NCBI GenBank assembly: GCA_004297625.1
Contig: SCTY01000031.1
Coordinates: forward strand, 1-64,000
DNA length: 64,000 nucleotides
Reading direction: 5' to 3'
Source of the DNA: Betaproteobacteria bacterium
GTDB lineage: Bacteria > Pseudomonadota > Gammaproteobacteria > Burkholderiales > SG8-39
Position numbers and translations under genes: made by a program. Of the stretch, positions 28,247-36,582 are shown piece by piece. The number at the start of each line of letters is the position of its first letter. Position 1 is the stretch's first letter. The notes beneath the pieces are model-generated. The model worked only from the letters and a program-made list of their open reading frames with translations. It ran no database searches and was not told where the DNA came from.

Positions 28247-28305
28247 GGGGTCAGAGCCACGAATCTGATAAGCGGAGCGTCGCGACGATCTTGGGCTCTG
28301 ACCCC
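28247..28305. repeat. REP-like element with long loop
   Basis: GGGGTCAGAGCC (28247-28258) pairs with GGGCTCTGACCCC (28293-28305) around a 34-base loop. It interrupts the helicase pseudogene between its N-terminal and PLD parts. Confidence 0.85.
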
Positions 28306-28319
28306 GAATTCCCCCGGCT

Positions 28320-28838
28320 TCGAACCGGTCCATGAGCTTGCGCACGCCGCTCCACTTGATGAACGAGACGAGGATGTCCACCTCGGGCCGAGTCGAGCTT
28401 GGCGCTCAGATCGGCGAGCAGCGACGGATCCGCGCGTCCCGCGGTGAAAAGCCAGGGCCGTAGCACCCCCGTCGCGGGCGGAACGAAAGGCGCCGACTGC
28501 CGATGAATCGAGCGCAGCGCACTAAGCGGCCTCGGCCAGCTCGGAATGTCGGCGGCCCGATACTCCTTGCGCAGCAATCCCAGGAGCCCGGCGATCACGG
28601 CCACCCGCGCCTGCTCGCGCGGCGTACCGGCCTCGTCCGGCTCCACCCCATCCAGAATCCCGACCAGGACCTTGACGAACGCCTCCGCCAGGCGCGCCGA
28701 GCGCTCCTCGGCCGGAAGGGCCATGACACTCGCCTGGTTCGCCTGGATGAGCGATGCGAGCTCGGCGGAGAGCCGCTCGTCGACCAGGCGGTCGTAGAGA
28801 CCGTCAAGCACAGTGGTACTGGCCGGTTTACTCAGCAA
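28320..28838 (-). pseudogene. N-terminal piece of the broken PLD/DEAD helicase
   Basis: From TTG at 28838 the frame reads LSKPASTTVLDGLYDRLVDE, then SAELASLIQANQASVMALPA, and on to LLADLSAKLDSA. It then shifts frame near 28390 and continues as VDILVSFIKWSGVRKLMDRF before the REP-like insertion. Conserved N-termini of this helicase family carry the same DGLYDxLV opening. The start overlaps the end of the AAA-ATPase remnant. Confidence 0.7.
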
Positions 28839-29079
28839 CGTCCGCCTTCCTCGAGCGCCCTTTCCAGCTCGGCCACCGCCGCCCTGCGCCGCGCCTCTCC
28901 CATGCGGCCGGCTGGGCTCCATATCATGCCCTTGGCGATGAGCTGGTTGCGCGTCGGCCCCAACGATGTGACCTTGCGCTCGAGCTGCTCCGCGATGTCG
29001 CCGGACCGAGGACGACCGGCAGGCGGCGCTGGGCCGTGCGGCGCAGCGCGGTGATAAGCGCCGCGGGTTCCTCCTCCAT
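28832..29079 (-). pseudogene. AAA ATPase remnant with internal deletion
   Basis: It starts MEEEPAALITALRRTAQRRL, then PVVL, a segment typical of the middle of an AAA ATP-binding protein (normally followed by VGAGLPQ). It then jumps frame to SGDIAEQLERKVTSLGPTRN, then QLIAKGMIWSPAG, the C-terminal winged-helix part. The intervening ATPase sequence is deleted. Confidence 0.55.
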
Positions 29080-29148
29080 GGAGTTTATAAGATTCTTGTA
29101 ATAACCCTAATTTCCATCAAGGTCGTACGCACTGCCCGCGCGCAGGGC

Positions 29149-29559
29149 TCATCGAGTCCGCTTGGCTCCACGCCGGCGCACCCGGTATTCGACGACGACG
29201 GGCTCGCGGATCAGGAGCTCGCTCGAAATACCGAGCTTCTCGTGAAGCGCACGAACCATCGAAAGCGTGAGAGGCCGCTTCCGCGAAAGGATCTCCGAGG
29301 CGCGGTTCTTCCCGCCGACGATCGCGGCGATGTCCGCCTGGCGCAGGCCCTGCTCCTCCATCCGGAAGAGGATCGCTTCGATCGGGTCGGGCTTTCGGAA
29401 CTTGAAGCGCTCTCTCTCGTAGTCGTCGATGAGCTTTGCGAGGAGCTCTAGCCGTGCGCCGTCGTCGCTTTCCGGCGCCGGGTCGCCCTTCGCAAGGCGC
29501 CGCGCCTCTTCCAGGTAACGTCGATGCTGCTCGTCGGTCTTGATGATCCGCAGTTCCAT
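29149..29559 (-). CDS. higA: HigA-type antitoxin
   Basis: A 136-residue antitoxin beginning MELRIIKTDEQHRRYLEEAR. The C-terminal helix-turn-helix is RQADIAAIVGGKNRASEILS, then RKRPLTLSMVRALHEKLGIS. It follows the toxin gene by one base on the same strand, as in higBA operons where HigA represses the promoter and neutralises HigB. Two partial copies of its 5' end lie at 23975 and 24702. The longer frame to 29586 is less likely. Confidence 0.88.
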   Translation of the reverse strand: MELRIIKTDEQHRRYLEEARRLAKGDPAPESDDGARLELLAKLIDDYERERFKFRKPDPIEAILFRMEEQGLRQADIAAIVGGKNRASEILSRKRPLTLSMVRALHEKLGISSELLIREPVVVEYRVRRRGAKRTR

Positions 29560-29560
29560 G

Positions 29561-29851
29561 TCAGCGCCTCTTGTTGCGCTCGTCATACTCCCGGTGCGTG
29601 CCGATCCAATCGATCACGACGACTCCGGTCCGGTAGGCCACGGTCACTTCGAGCCGGTACGCGCTGCCCTTCACATTGAAGACCACGACGCCCTCCGGCA
29701 GGAAGCTCGCGCTGGCGTAGCGCCGGCGAATGTCCTGCGGCGTAGTCCATGCCGCGCTTTCGACATCGGCCAGCCAGTTCTCGATCCAGCCGCGGGCATC
29801 GGTGTGCTTGCGGCAGAACCGCTCGAGCCGCTCGCGGTCGAGTACTTTCAT
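29561..29851 (-). CDS. higB: HigB-type mRNA interferase toxin
   Basis: A 96-residue RelE-fold toxin: WIENWLADVESAAWTTPQDIR, FLPEGVVVFNVKGSAYRLEV, then VAYRTGVVVIDWIGTHREYD. The closing THxEYD is characteristic of the HigB/YgjN branch, which cleaves ribosome-associated mRNA. It lies immediately upstream of the higA-like gene. Confidence 0.9.
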   Translation of the reverse strand: MKVLDRERLERFCRKHTDARGWIENWLADVESAAWTTPQDIRRRYASASFLPEGVVVFNVKGSAYRLEVTVAYRTGVVVIDWIGTHREYDERNKRR

Positions 29852-29908
29852 CCATGCCTGACGATTGGAGCCGCTAACCTAGCACGAAGTTCCCAATATG
29901 GGAACCAC

Positions 29909-31165
29909 TCAAGCGCGTAACACGCTGAACGCCCGGAACAATTCCATCGGCAGCGCGACTTCGAGCTTCCAATGCAACGACATCGGCCGATCACCCTCGA
30001 TGTGAACCTTGGTTGCCGGGCCCAGCGCGCAGTACGCCGCTTCCTTGTTCTCTCTGACGAAGAGGAAGAAGCGCCAGCCATTCTCCGGGCTCTCGATGTA
30101 GCGCCGCCCAGCCGGCGTATCCGGACCCGCGTTGTTCTGCGTTTGCCAGTGGAAGATTTCGGGGCTGATGGCGTAGTCGTGATACGAGATGCGGTCGTGG
30201 TAGCCCTCGGCCTTGTCCAGCGTAACGAAGAGGCACTCGATCTTTGCGTCGTCGATCGCGATCTTCCCCGACTGGTGCGGCGTTCGCCTGGACTCGTTCA
30301 ACCACCCGACTGCCGTCAGGATCTCGCGGATCTCGTAGCGGCCGTGGAGCAGGAGCGGCCATTCTTGCGGCCAGCCCGGAATGCGCCGAGCCGGCAGTTC
30401 CGTTCGCGCGGCGAGGAGGTCCGAAAGCTCGCCGAGCTCGTCTCTGAGATGACGGTGCGCGTCCAGCCGCTCGAGAAATTCCTTGCCGCTCATCTTGTCG
30501 GTGATGCGCGGGAAGAGCTGGTAGGCCAGCATCTGAATGCGCCTTCGCTCGCTCGCATCCATCGCGTCCCCGGCCTTCGACTCTCGCCAGAGCTTGAGCG
30601 CGAGCGGATCGTTGCTATGGAGAAGATCCGCGAAGCGGCGGCCGAGATAGGCTTCTTCGCCTGAAGCCTCCCCCGGGAGGAGGCCCGCGCTGCGGCGAAG
30701 GGCGGTCCACCCTCCGGCCGCGTTCGCCCGGTAGATATCCGAGAGCTCCAATGCCTGGTCGTTGAGGAAGCTCGCGAGCGATACGTTGTCGGGTCCCTTC
30801 ATCGCCGCGTAGCCTTGCAGCTCGCGCGTAAGGCGCGGCCAGGTTTGCCGGGCGATGAACTTGAGGCTCGCCAGCACCCGCTCGCCGGCGACGCGATCGA
30901 ACGCGATATGGCAGCCGGGCGGCAGCGTCGGAAAACCGTGCTCGAGGTCCTCGATCAGGCGCCGCTTCGGCAAACCGGTCATCACCTGGAGGAGCTGATC
31001 GAAGCGGAATTCTGAGCCGAATTCTTCCCGATATCGCCCGACGAAGTCGAGGACGAGGCACGATTCCTTGCCCGGCGCCAGCCGCAGGCCGCGCCCGAGT
31101 TGCTGCTCGAAGAGCACCGGGCTCTGCGTCGGCCGCAAGAACAGCAACGTGTTGACCTTCGAAGC
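29909..31165 (-). pseudogene. C-terminal piece of a DEAD/PLD helicase (DUF3427-type end)
   Basis: About 418 residues are open. They begin at VNTLLFLRPTQSPVLFEQQL, then GRGLRLAPGKESCLVLDFVG (helicase motifs V-VI), and run through the DUF3427-like C-terminal domain (PEIFHWQTQNNAGPDTPAGR, then FFLFVRENKEAAYCALGPA) to the stop. The upstream two-thirds is absent: the frame runs into the promoter side of the plus-strand gene at 31181. It could be a separate degraded copy or a relocated piece of the same gene whose N-terminus lies at 28838. Confidence 0.75.
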
Positions 31166-31180
31166 TGTTAAGATGGATTC

Positions 31181-31372
31181 ATGTCGAAAAAGCCGCTGCT
31201 GGAAACAAACCCTTACCTTCGGGACGACGAGAAGCGACGCAAGGCGCTGGTCACGAATGTCTCCAGCAACACAGCCGTCGAGACGGGCAGAAAACCGGAA
31301 GCCATCGCTCGCACGCTGGCGCGAGAAACCGGCCGAGTCTCGCTCAAGCCGCGGCAACGGTCCGGTCGATAA
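31181..31372 (+). CDS. Small protein beside a Fic toxin (possible antitoxin)
   Basis: A 63-residue protein, MSKKPLLETNPYLRDDEKRR, then KALVTNVSSNTAVETGRKPE, and an arginine-rich end. Short proteins with this NPYLRD...KALVTNV opening are commonly found next to toxin-type genes, though the antitoxin role is inferred. It converges on the Fic gene, overlapping it by 29 bases, an arrangement that differs from the usual co-directional pair. Confidence 0.6.
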   Translation: MSKKPLLETNPYLRDDEKRRKALVTNVSSNTAVETGRKPEAIARTLARETGRVSLKPRQRSGR

Positions 31373-31988
31373 TCCTGACGAACAGCTCCTGCATCGGCTG
31401 ATAGTTGCGGTCCATGCCGGCCTGGACCGCGGCGAAGTAGCGAGCGCGCCTCCCGCCGGTAATGTCGCTGAAGTCGAGCGGCGGCAAATGCGCCTGCAGC
31501 GCCATGAGCGTCGCCAGCACCCTGGCGATTCGGCCGTTTCCCTCGCGGAAGGGGTGAATCAGCACGAGCTCTGCGTGGCTCTGCGCCAGCGCCGCCGCCA
31601 CGTCTTCCTTCCTCGCCCGACGGCATGGCGTCAGCTTGGCGAGGACGTCACGGCTGTAGTCCTCCATCAGCGCGGGAACGCGACCTGCCGCCGCGAACGG
31701 AAAGCCGTCCTTGCTGACGTTGACGTGCCGGTACGCACCGGCCCACGCGTAGATACCGTGCAGCCAACGCCGGTGCATCCCGCAAATGTCCTCGGAAGTG
31801 AAGCGGTGGCTCTCGTCGAACGCCGAGACGAACTCGTCCATCGCCTCCCTGAGCGCCAAGGTCTCGGCCTCGTCCATCTTCCTGGATGATTTGATGCCGC
31901 GAAGATTTCGCGACACGCGCCCGCGCGAGCCTGGCTCGAACTGCGCCTCGACCAGACCCGAGACGTCGTACCGCCCGCCGCTCTTCAT
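31344..31988 (-). CDS. Fic-domain protein (AMP-transferase-type toxin)
   Basis: A 214-residue Fic protein. The catalytic motif HPFREGNGR is complete (about residues 143-151), with the flap region SKDGFPFAAAGRVPALM upstream. Fic enzymes AMPylate or phosphorylate targets such as gyrase. No inhibitory (S/T)xxxE(G/N) helix is obvious in the chain, so regulation would have to come from another protein. The start at 31988 (MKSGGRYDVSG) is favoured over 32054, whose lead is only Arg/Ala-rich. Confidence 0.88.
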   Translation of the reverse strand: MKSGGRYDVSGLVEAQFEPGSRGRVSRNLRGIKSSRKMDEAETLALREAMDEFVSAFDESHRFTSEDICGMHRRWLHGIYAWAGAYRHVNVSKDGFPFAAAGRVPALMEDYSRDVLAKLTPCRRARKEDVAAALAQSHAELVLIHPFREGNGRIARVLATLMALQAHLPPLDFSDITGGRRARYFAAVQAGMDRNYQPMQELFVRIIDRTVAAA

Positions 31989-32301
31989 CCGCAGCTGAGC
32001 GGCAATCTCCGCTCGCTTACCGTTTCGGCGGCGTAGCGCAGCCCTTGCCGGCAAGGCATGCCGCCCATCTGCTTCGGATTCATGGTAATGCGGCGCGCGA
32101 ACATCATGTCCGGTTCTTGATCCCTCCCGGCATCTTACGCGCCGCTCATCGCTTGGCCTGATCGCCCGCCTAACGCTCTCGCAGGCTGAGCGTGACTACC
32201 TTGGCAGTCGCGCTAAGACAAAGGGCCGGTAAGTCGCAAGCGCCTGGCGCAGGATCTCGACCCGGTGCGCGACAAAGAGGAGCTCGCGCTCCTCAATGTC
32301 A

Positions 32302-32319
32302 TTCCCGCGAAGGCGGGAA
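32302..32319. repeat. Dispersed hairpin TTCCCGC-GAAG-GCGGGAA
   Basis: An 18-base inverted repeat within ATTCCCGCGAAGGCGGGAAC, a short palindrome seen widely between genes in proteobacteria; one copy in this window. Confidence 0.7.
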
Positions 32320-32323
32320 CAGC

Positions 32324-32403
32324 CCTTCGGCGTGAGGTCGAAAAAGACCCTCTCGCCCGCGTCCGAAGCCTGCGCCGTTGGGGACGGAGCCCGGATCTTC
32401 CAG
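32324..32403. repeat. Partial third copy of the duplicated helicase segment
   Basis: CCTTCGGCGTGAGGTCGAAA ... CGCCGTTGGGGACGGAGCCC matches the corresponding part of 25574-25769 and 27810-28005, including the left half of the GGGGACGGAG palindrome (32380 on), then diverges. Confidence 0.85.
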
Positions 32404-32626
32404 GGCCGCAGGGTTGAAGCCGGACGAGGCCGGCATGCCAGAGACCGCCCGTCAAGCCAGCCACACGCTTCACGTCAGTCAGATCGGTCTTGTCGGCGGT
32501 GCCGTACTACTCGAAAGGCGCTAGAAGCACGCCGGATTTGCTTTTGGACAATTGGGAAACCGAAACCACAATTCAACGTTCTTACCACCGCTAAGATGCA
32601 AGAAAGAAAACCGCGAGGGAGGATAG

Positions 32627-33514
32627 ATGGCACGAAGGCGACGCGGCCGGGACAAGAAGCCGCCGATATTCCAGGCGGCGCTAGGAGCAACGTTTCTCCT
32701 CGGCATCGCCTTGTTCGGCATCCCGAAAAAGCCTGGCAATTTGCTCCTTGGCGTGGCCGCGATTTTAATCGTTGCTACGGCCGTCGGCGTTGCAGTTCAA
32801 CTGTTGATACGCAAGCGCAATCAGGCGGCCGATTCTGATGAGTTGAGCGCCGACGTGCCGGCTCGGACAGAGCCGTCCCTCAAGGAGCATGAGGAGGCCG
32901 ATCTTTACCCGCTTTGGAAGCAGGGCGACTCGCCGGCGCATGCCGAGAGCGTCGATACAAGCAGGTGGAGCCTCGATTCGCTGAAGCAGCTCGAATGGCG
33001 CCGATTCGAGGAGGTATGCGCCGGCTACTTCGAAGCGCTCGGCTTCCGCGCTGAAACCACTCGGTTCGGCGCCGATGGCGGCGTCGACATCAAGCTCTAT
33101 ATGGGACAGTCGATGAAGCCGGCGGCCATCGCCCAGTGCAAGGCTTGGAACGCCTACACCGTGGGAGTGAAACCGGTGCGTGAGCTGCGCGGAGTAATGG
33201 CTGCCGAGCAAGTCAGCAAGGGAATTTTCCTGACGTCGGGAACCTTCACGAAGGAAGCAAAGCAGTTCGTGGAGAACAAACCGATCCATTTGATGGACGG
33301 CGAAGTTCTGTTGCGGAAAATTATTTCCCTTTCCCCGGATAAGTTGGCCAGCCTCCTGCAGCAAGCAACAACTGGCGACTTCAAGACGCCGACCTGTCCT
33401 TCCTGCGGCGTGAAAATGGTGCAGCGGGAGAGCAGGAAGGACGAAAAGAAATTCTGGGGATGCGTCAATTTCCCGAAGTGCCGGCACAAATTCTTTGGCC
33501 TCGGGGCCAGCTAA
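32627..33514 (+). CDS. Membrane-anchored Mrr-like endonuclease with zinc ribbon
   Basis: A 295-residue protein: two N-terminal hydrophobic helices (about 14-30 and 39-63), an Mrr PD-(D/E)XK core with intact catalytic set (FGADGGVDIKLY, then AAIAQCKAW), GIFLTSGTFTKEAKQFVE, and a C-terminal topoisomerase-type zinc ribbon (CPSCGVKM ... WGCVNFPKCRHKFF). It is a clear paralogue of the weakened protein at 13660, extended by the membrane anchor. A restriction or DNA-repair role at the membrane is likely. Confidence 0.85.
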   Translation: MARRRRGRDKKPPIFQAALGATFLLGIALFGIPKKPGNLLLGVAAILIVATAVGVAVQLLIRKRNQAADSDELSADVPARTEPSLKEHEEADLYPLWKQGDSPAHAESVDTSRWSLDSLKQLEWRRFEEVCAGYFEALGFRAETTRFGADGGVDIKLYMGQSMKPAAIAQCKAWNAYTVGVKPVRELRGVMAAEQVSKGIFLTSGTFTKEAKQFVENKPIHLMDGEVLLRKIISLSPDKLASLLQQATTGDFKTPTCPSCGVKMVQRESRKDEKKFWGCVNFPKCRHKFFGLGAS

Positions 33515-33661
33515 GACTCGTCGCAGAGCCTCTTCGTGTTCAGAGCCCGGCTTGGGCGCGCATCCCTGTCGAGACAAGTATTTGCGCCGAAGCGCTGGCC
33601 TTCGCCCGCGGTTTACGCTAAGAGGTGTTGGGTCGCCGCCCCCATTTCACAGAGATCCGAG

Positions 33662-34054
33662 ATGCCCTACGAAGCAATCGTTCCTCCAGGTTCCCGCTCG
33701 TTCGCGCCTTATTCCCCGGCCACGAAGGCCGGCAATGTCCTGTATGTCTCCGGCACCGTCGCGCTCGACAAGGACGGCAAGCTCGTCGGCGCCGGCGACA
33801 TCAAGGCGCAGACGCGCTTCGTGCTCGAGTCGATAAGCTCGCTGCTCGAGCACGCGGGCGGCTCGCTCCAGGACGTCGCCTTCGCCCAGGTGTTCCTCAA
33901 GGACGTGAAGGACTTCAAGGCGATGAACCAGGTGTACCGCGAATTCTTTCCGTCGAATCCGCCCGCGCGCTACTGCATCCGCGCCGACCTCGTCGCGCCC
34001 GAGCTCCTCGTCGAAATCGTCGCGACCGCCCATCTCCCGGATGCGCGAGCCTAG
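33662..34054 (+). CDS. RidA-family protein (RutC-like)
   Basis: A 130-residue protein of the YjgF/YER057c/UK114 family, with SFAPYSPATKAGNVLYVSGT near the start, DIKAQTRFVLESISSLLEHAGGSL and NPPARYCIRADLVAPELLVEI at the end, with the conserved arginine of the ligand pocket in PPARY. Family members hydrolyse reactive enamine/imine intermediates or act in pyrimidine and amine breakdown. It stands alone upstream of a Bug receptor gene. Confidence 0.88.
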   Translation: MPYEAIVPPGSRSFAPYSPATKAGNVLYVSGTVALDKDGKLVGAGDIKAQTRFVLESISSLLEHAGGSLQDVAFAQVFLKDVKDFKAMNQVYREFFPSNPPARYCIRADLVAPELLVEIVATAHLPDARA

Positions 34055-34178
34055 GAAGGAAGGCCGCGTAAACGGCTGCAGCGCGCTGCTCGGGCCGCTG
34101 GGCTAGGATTACAAACACCTGCGCGCGGCGAAGGACATTCCGGCGCAGTTCGGCCATGACTAACCTGAGGTGGTACGC

Positions 34179-35132
34179 ATGCGTCTTCTGAAAATCCTTC
34201 TTCTTCTTTCCATTGCAATCGCTGCCCCGGCAGTCGCGCAGCCCGGCAAGCTGATGCGCATCGTGGTGCCGTTCCCGCCCGGCGGCGGCGTCGACGTGGT
34301 GGCGCGCAAGCTGGGCGAGGCCCTCGCGAAGCAGCTCGACCAGCAAGTGATCGTCGAGAACAAGCCCGGCGCCTCGGGCAACATCGGCGCCGACGCGGTG
34401 CAGAAGTCGGCCGCCGACGGCGCGACGCTGCTCGTGAGCGCCTCCACCTTCATCGTGAACCCGCTCGTGGCCGCGCAGAAGGCGCCGTTCGACCCGATGA
34501 AGGACTTCACGCACCTCGCGCTGATCGCCAAGGGGCCGGTGCTTCTCATCACGCATCCGAGCTACGGCGCCACGCTGCGCGAGTTCATCGACGGCGCGAG
34601 AGCGCATCCGGAGAAGTACAACCTCGCGACCGGCGGCTACGGCTCGGCCGGCCACCTCGCCGGCGAGTCGTTCAAGCTGCGCGCCGGGCTGAAGATTCCC
34701 GTCGTGCTCTACAAGGGCACGGCGCCCGCCTTCGCCGATCTCATGGGCGGGCAGATCAGCGGCCTCTTCGATCCGCTCGTGACTTCGCTTCCCCTCGCGA
34801 AGGGCGGCAAGGTGCTCGGCCTCGCGCTCGCCGCGCCGAAGAGGAGCCCGCTCGCGCCCGACATCCCGACGATGGCCGAGGCCGGCATGCCGGGGTTCGA
34901 GTTCTACACGTGGTACGGGCTCTGGGGACCGGCGGACATTCCGCAGGCGGCGGCGAGCCGCATCGAGAGCGCGGTGGCCGCGGCGGGCAAGTCGCCCGAG
35001 CTCTCCAAGTGGTTCGAGTCGCAGGGGTTGGAGTACGGCAACCTGACCGGGAAGAGCTTCGTCGGCTTCGAGCGCCAGGAGCAGGCGACCGTCGAGGACA
35101 TCGTCAGGCGCGGCAACCTCAAGCCGCAGTAA
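34179..35132 (+). CDS. Bug/TctC-family tripartite tricarboxylate transporter receptor
   Basis: A 317-residue periplasmic binding protein with a signal peptide (LKILLLLSIAIAAPAVA) and the family sequence IVVPFPPGGGVDVVARKLGEAL, VIVENKPGASGNIGADAV, and the C-terminal WYGLWGPADIPQAAASRIESAV. These receptors bind carboxylates and are greatly expanded in Burkholderiales. No tctAB permease genes are adjacent; the neighbouring acyl-CoA ligase suggests a carboxylic-acid ligand. The last 14 bases overlap the convergent ligase gene. Confidence 0.93.
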   Translation: MRLLKILLLLSIAIAAPAVAQPGKLMRIVVPFPPGGGVDVVARKLGEALAKQLDQQVIVENKPGASGNIGADAVQKSAADGATLLVSASTFIVNPLVAAQKAPFDPMKDFTHLALIAKGPVLLITHPSYGATLREFIDGARAHPEKYNLATGGYGSAGHLAGESFKLRAGLKIPVVLYKGTAPAFADLMGGQISGLFDPLVTSLPLAKGGKVLGLALAAPKRSPLAPDIPTMAEAGMPGFEFYTWYGLWGPADIPQAAASRIESAVAAAGKSPELSKWFESQGLEYGNLTGKSFVGFERQEQATVEDIVRRGNLKPQ

Positions 35133-36582
35133 GCGCGGCCTTCACCTTCGCGCGCTGCACCTTGCCGTAGTGCGAGCGCGGCAGCGTCTCGACCAGCCGG
35201 ATGATCTTCGGCCGCTTGTGCGCCGAGAGCTGCGCGCGGCAGTGCTCCATGAGGAGCGCGGGCGTCACCTGCGCCCCGGGCGCGGCGACCACCGCCGCCG
35301 CGACGATCTCGCCCCATTCCGCATCCGGCAGCCCCACCACCGCCGCTTCGGCGACCCCGGCATGCGCGCAGAGCGCGCGCTCGACTTCCTCGGGCTGCAC
35401 CGACTTGCCGCCGCTCCTGATCACTTCCTTGATGCGCCCGGTGATCGAAAGAAAGCCCGCCGCGTCGAGCCTTCCTTCGTCCCCGGTGCGGAACCAGCCT
35501 TCGCGCAGCACCTCGCGCGTGAGCTCGGGCCGCTTCCAGTAGCCGTGCATCACGTGAGCGCCGCGCAGTTCCACTTCGCCGCCGTCGCCGATGCGCACGT
35601 CGCAGCCGAAGACCGGCCGGCCGGCGCTGCGCAGGCGCGCCGGATCGACTTTTCCGTCCGCGCCGAGGAGATCCGCGGGCGACTGGTAGCAGCTCCACGA
35701 GGCCTCGGTGAGGCCGTAGAGCACGCCGATCTTCGGCCCGAGCGCGTCCAGCGCCTTTGCAAAGATCTCGGGTGCGATCCCCGCGCCGCCGACGTCGATG
35801 GCGCGCAAATGCCCGAGCGAGGCGAGCTCGGGAGCGCTCGTTTCACGCAGCAGGCGTACCAGGTGCGTCGGCACGAGGCTGGTCGAGCCGGCGCGCCAGC
35901 GCGCGAGCTCCGCGGCAAAGCGCGCCGGATCGAAGCTGCCGGCGAGCACCACCGTTCCGCCCGCGGCGAGGTGCGCGAGCACGATCACCGCCGCAATCGG
36001 CCAGAGCGGCCGCACGTTCAGCATCACTTCGCCCGGCGCCGCGCCGCGGGCCATGACGATGTTCTGCAGCGCGGCGCGCAGGTTGCCGTGCGTGAGCATC
36101 ACCGCCTTGGGCGCGCTCGAGGTGCCGCCGGTGTAGTTGAGCGTCGCGAGCGTGTCGGCCGCGAGCGGCTCCCACGCCGGCTCGGAGATTGATTCTTCAA
36201 TCGGGAGAACCCGCATTGGAACGAGCGCGGCGATTTTCTCTGCGAGCGCGCGACGCGAGTCGCCCGCGAGCAGCACCTGCGCTTCGGAATCCTTGACCTG
36301 GTTCGCGAGCTCGGCGGCGGAGAGCGCCGGGTCGAGCGGCACGCGCACGTAGCCCGCGGCCATCGCGCCGTAGTCGGCGAAGAGGTACTCGGGCTGCGCG
36401 TCGGCCAGGAGCGCGACGCGCGCGCCCGCCTCGAGCCCGCCGGCGCGCAGCCGCGCGCCCGTGCCCGCGCACGCAGCGGCGAGCGCGCCGAAAGTCCAGC
36501 GGCGCCCGCTTGCCGCATCGACGAGCGCAACAGCGTCCGGCCAGCGCTGCGCCGCGCGCAGCAGGACGGAGCCGATCGACAC
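35119..36582 (-). CDS. AMP-dependent acyl-CoA synthetase/ligase
   Basis: A 487-residue adenylate-forming ligase. The ATP loop is YTGGTSSAPKAVMLTHGN, followed by YGLTEASW, the hinge GDEGRLDAAGFLSITGRIKEVI, RSGGKSVQPEEVERAL and a C-terminal lysine in SHYGKVQRAK. It would convert a carboxylic acid to its CoA ester; the substrate is not clear from sequence. Its start immediately follows the stop of the alcohol dehydrogenase gene, so both are in one operon. Confidence 0.9.
   Translation of the reverse strand: MSIGSVLLRAAQRWPDAVALVDAASGRRWTFGALAAACAGTGARLRAGGLEAGARVALLADAQPEYLFADYGAMAAGYVRVPLDPALSAAELANQVKDSEAQVLLAGDSRRALAEKIAALVPMRVLPIEESISEPAWEPLAADTLATLNYTGGTSSAPKAVMLTHGNLRAALQNIVMARGAAPGEVMLNVRPLWPIAAVIVLAHLAAGGTVVLAGSFDPARFAAELARWRAGSTSLVPTHLVRLLRETSAPELASLGHLRAIDVGGAGIAPEIFAKALDALGPKIGVLYGLTEASWSCYQSPADLLGADGKVDPARLRSAGRPVFGCDVRIGDGGEVELRGAHVMHGYWKRPELTREVLREGWFRTGDEGRLDAAGFLSITGRIKEVIRSGGKSVQPEEVERALCAHAGVAEAAVVGLPDAEWGEIVAAAVVAAPGAQVTPALLMEHCRAQLSAHKRPKIIRLVETLPRSHYGKVQRAKVKAALTAA

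Larger units (their letters stand above)
31989..32626. other. Gene-poor stretch with repeat fragments
   Basis: No supportable gene. It contains the dispersed hairpin at 32302, a third partial copy of the 25574/27810 duplicated segment (32324-32403) and, from about 32540, lower-GC sequence that probably holds the promoter of the Mrr-like gene at 32627, with GGGAGGA at 32614-32620 as its ribosome site. Confidence 0.5.

Noticed and set aside
27720..31165. Functional PLD/DEAD helicase
   Set aside because: The pieces are out of order, frameshifted and interrupted by repeat elements; motif I and motif II are not in one frame.
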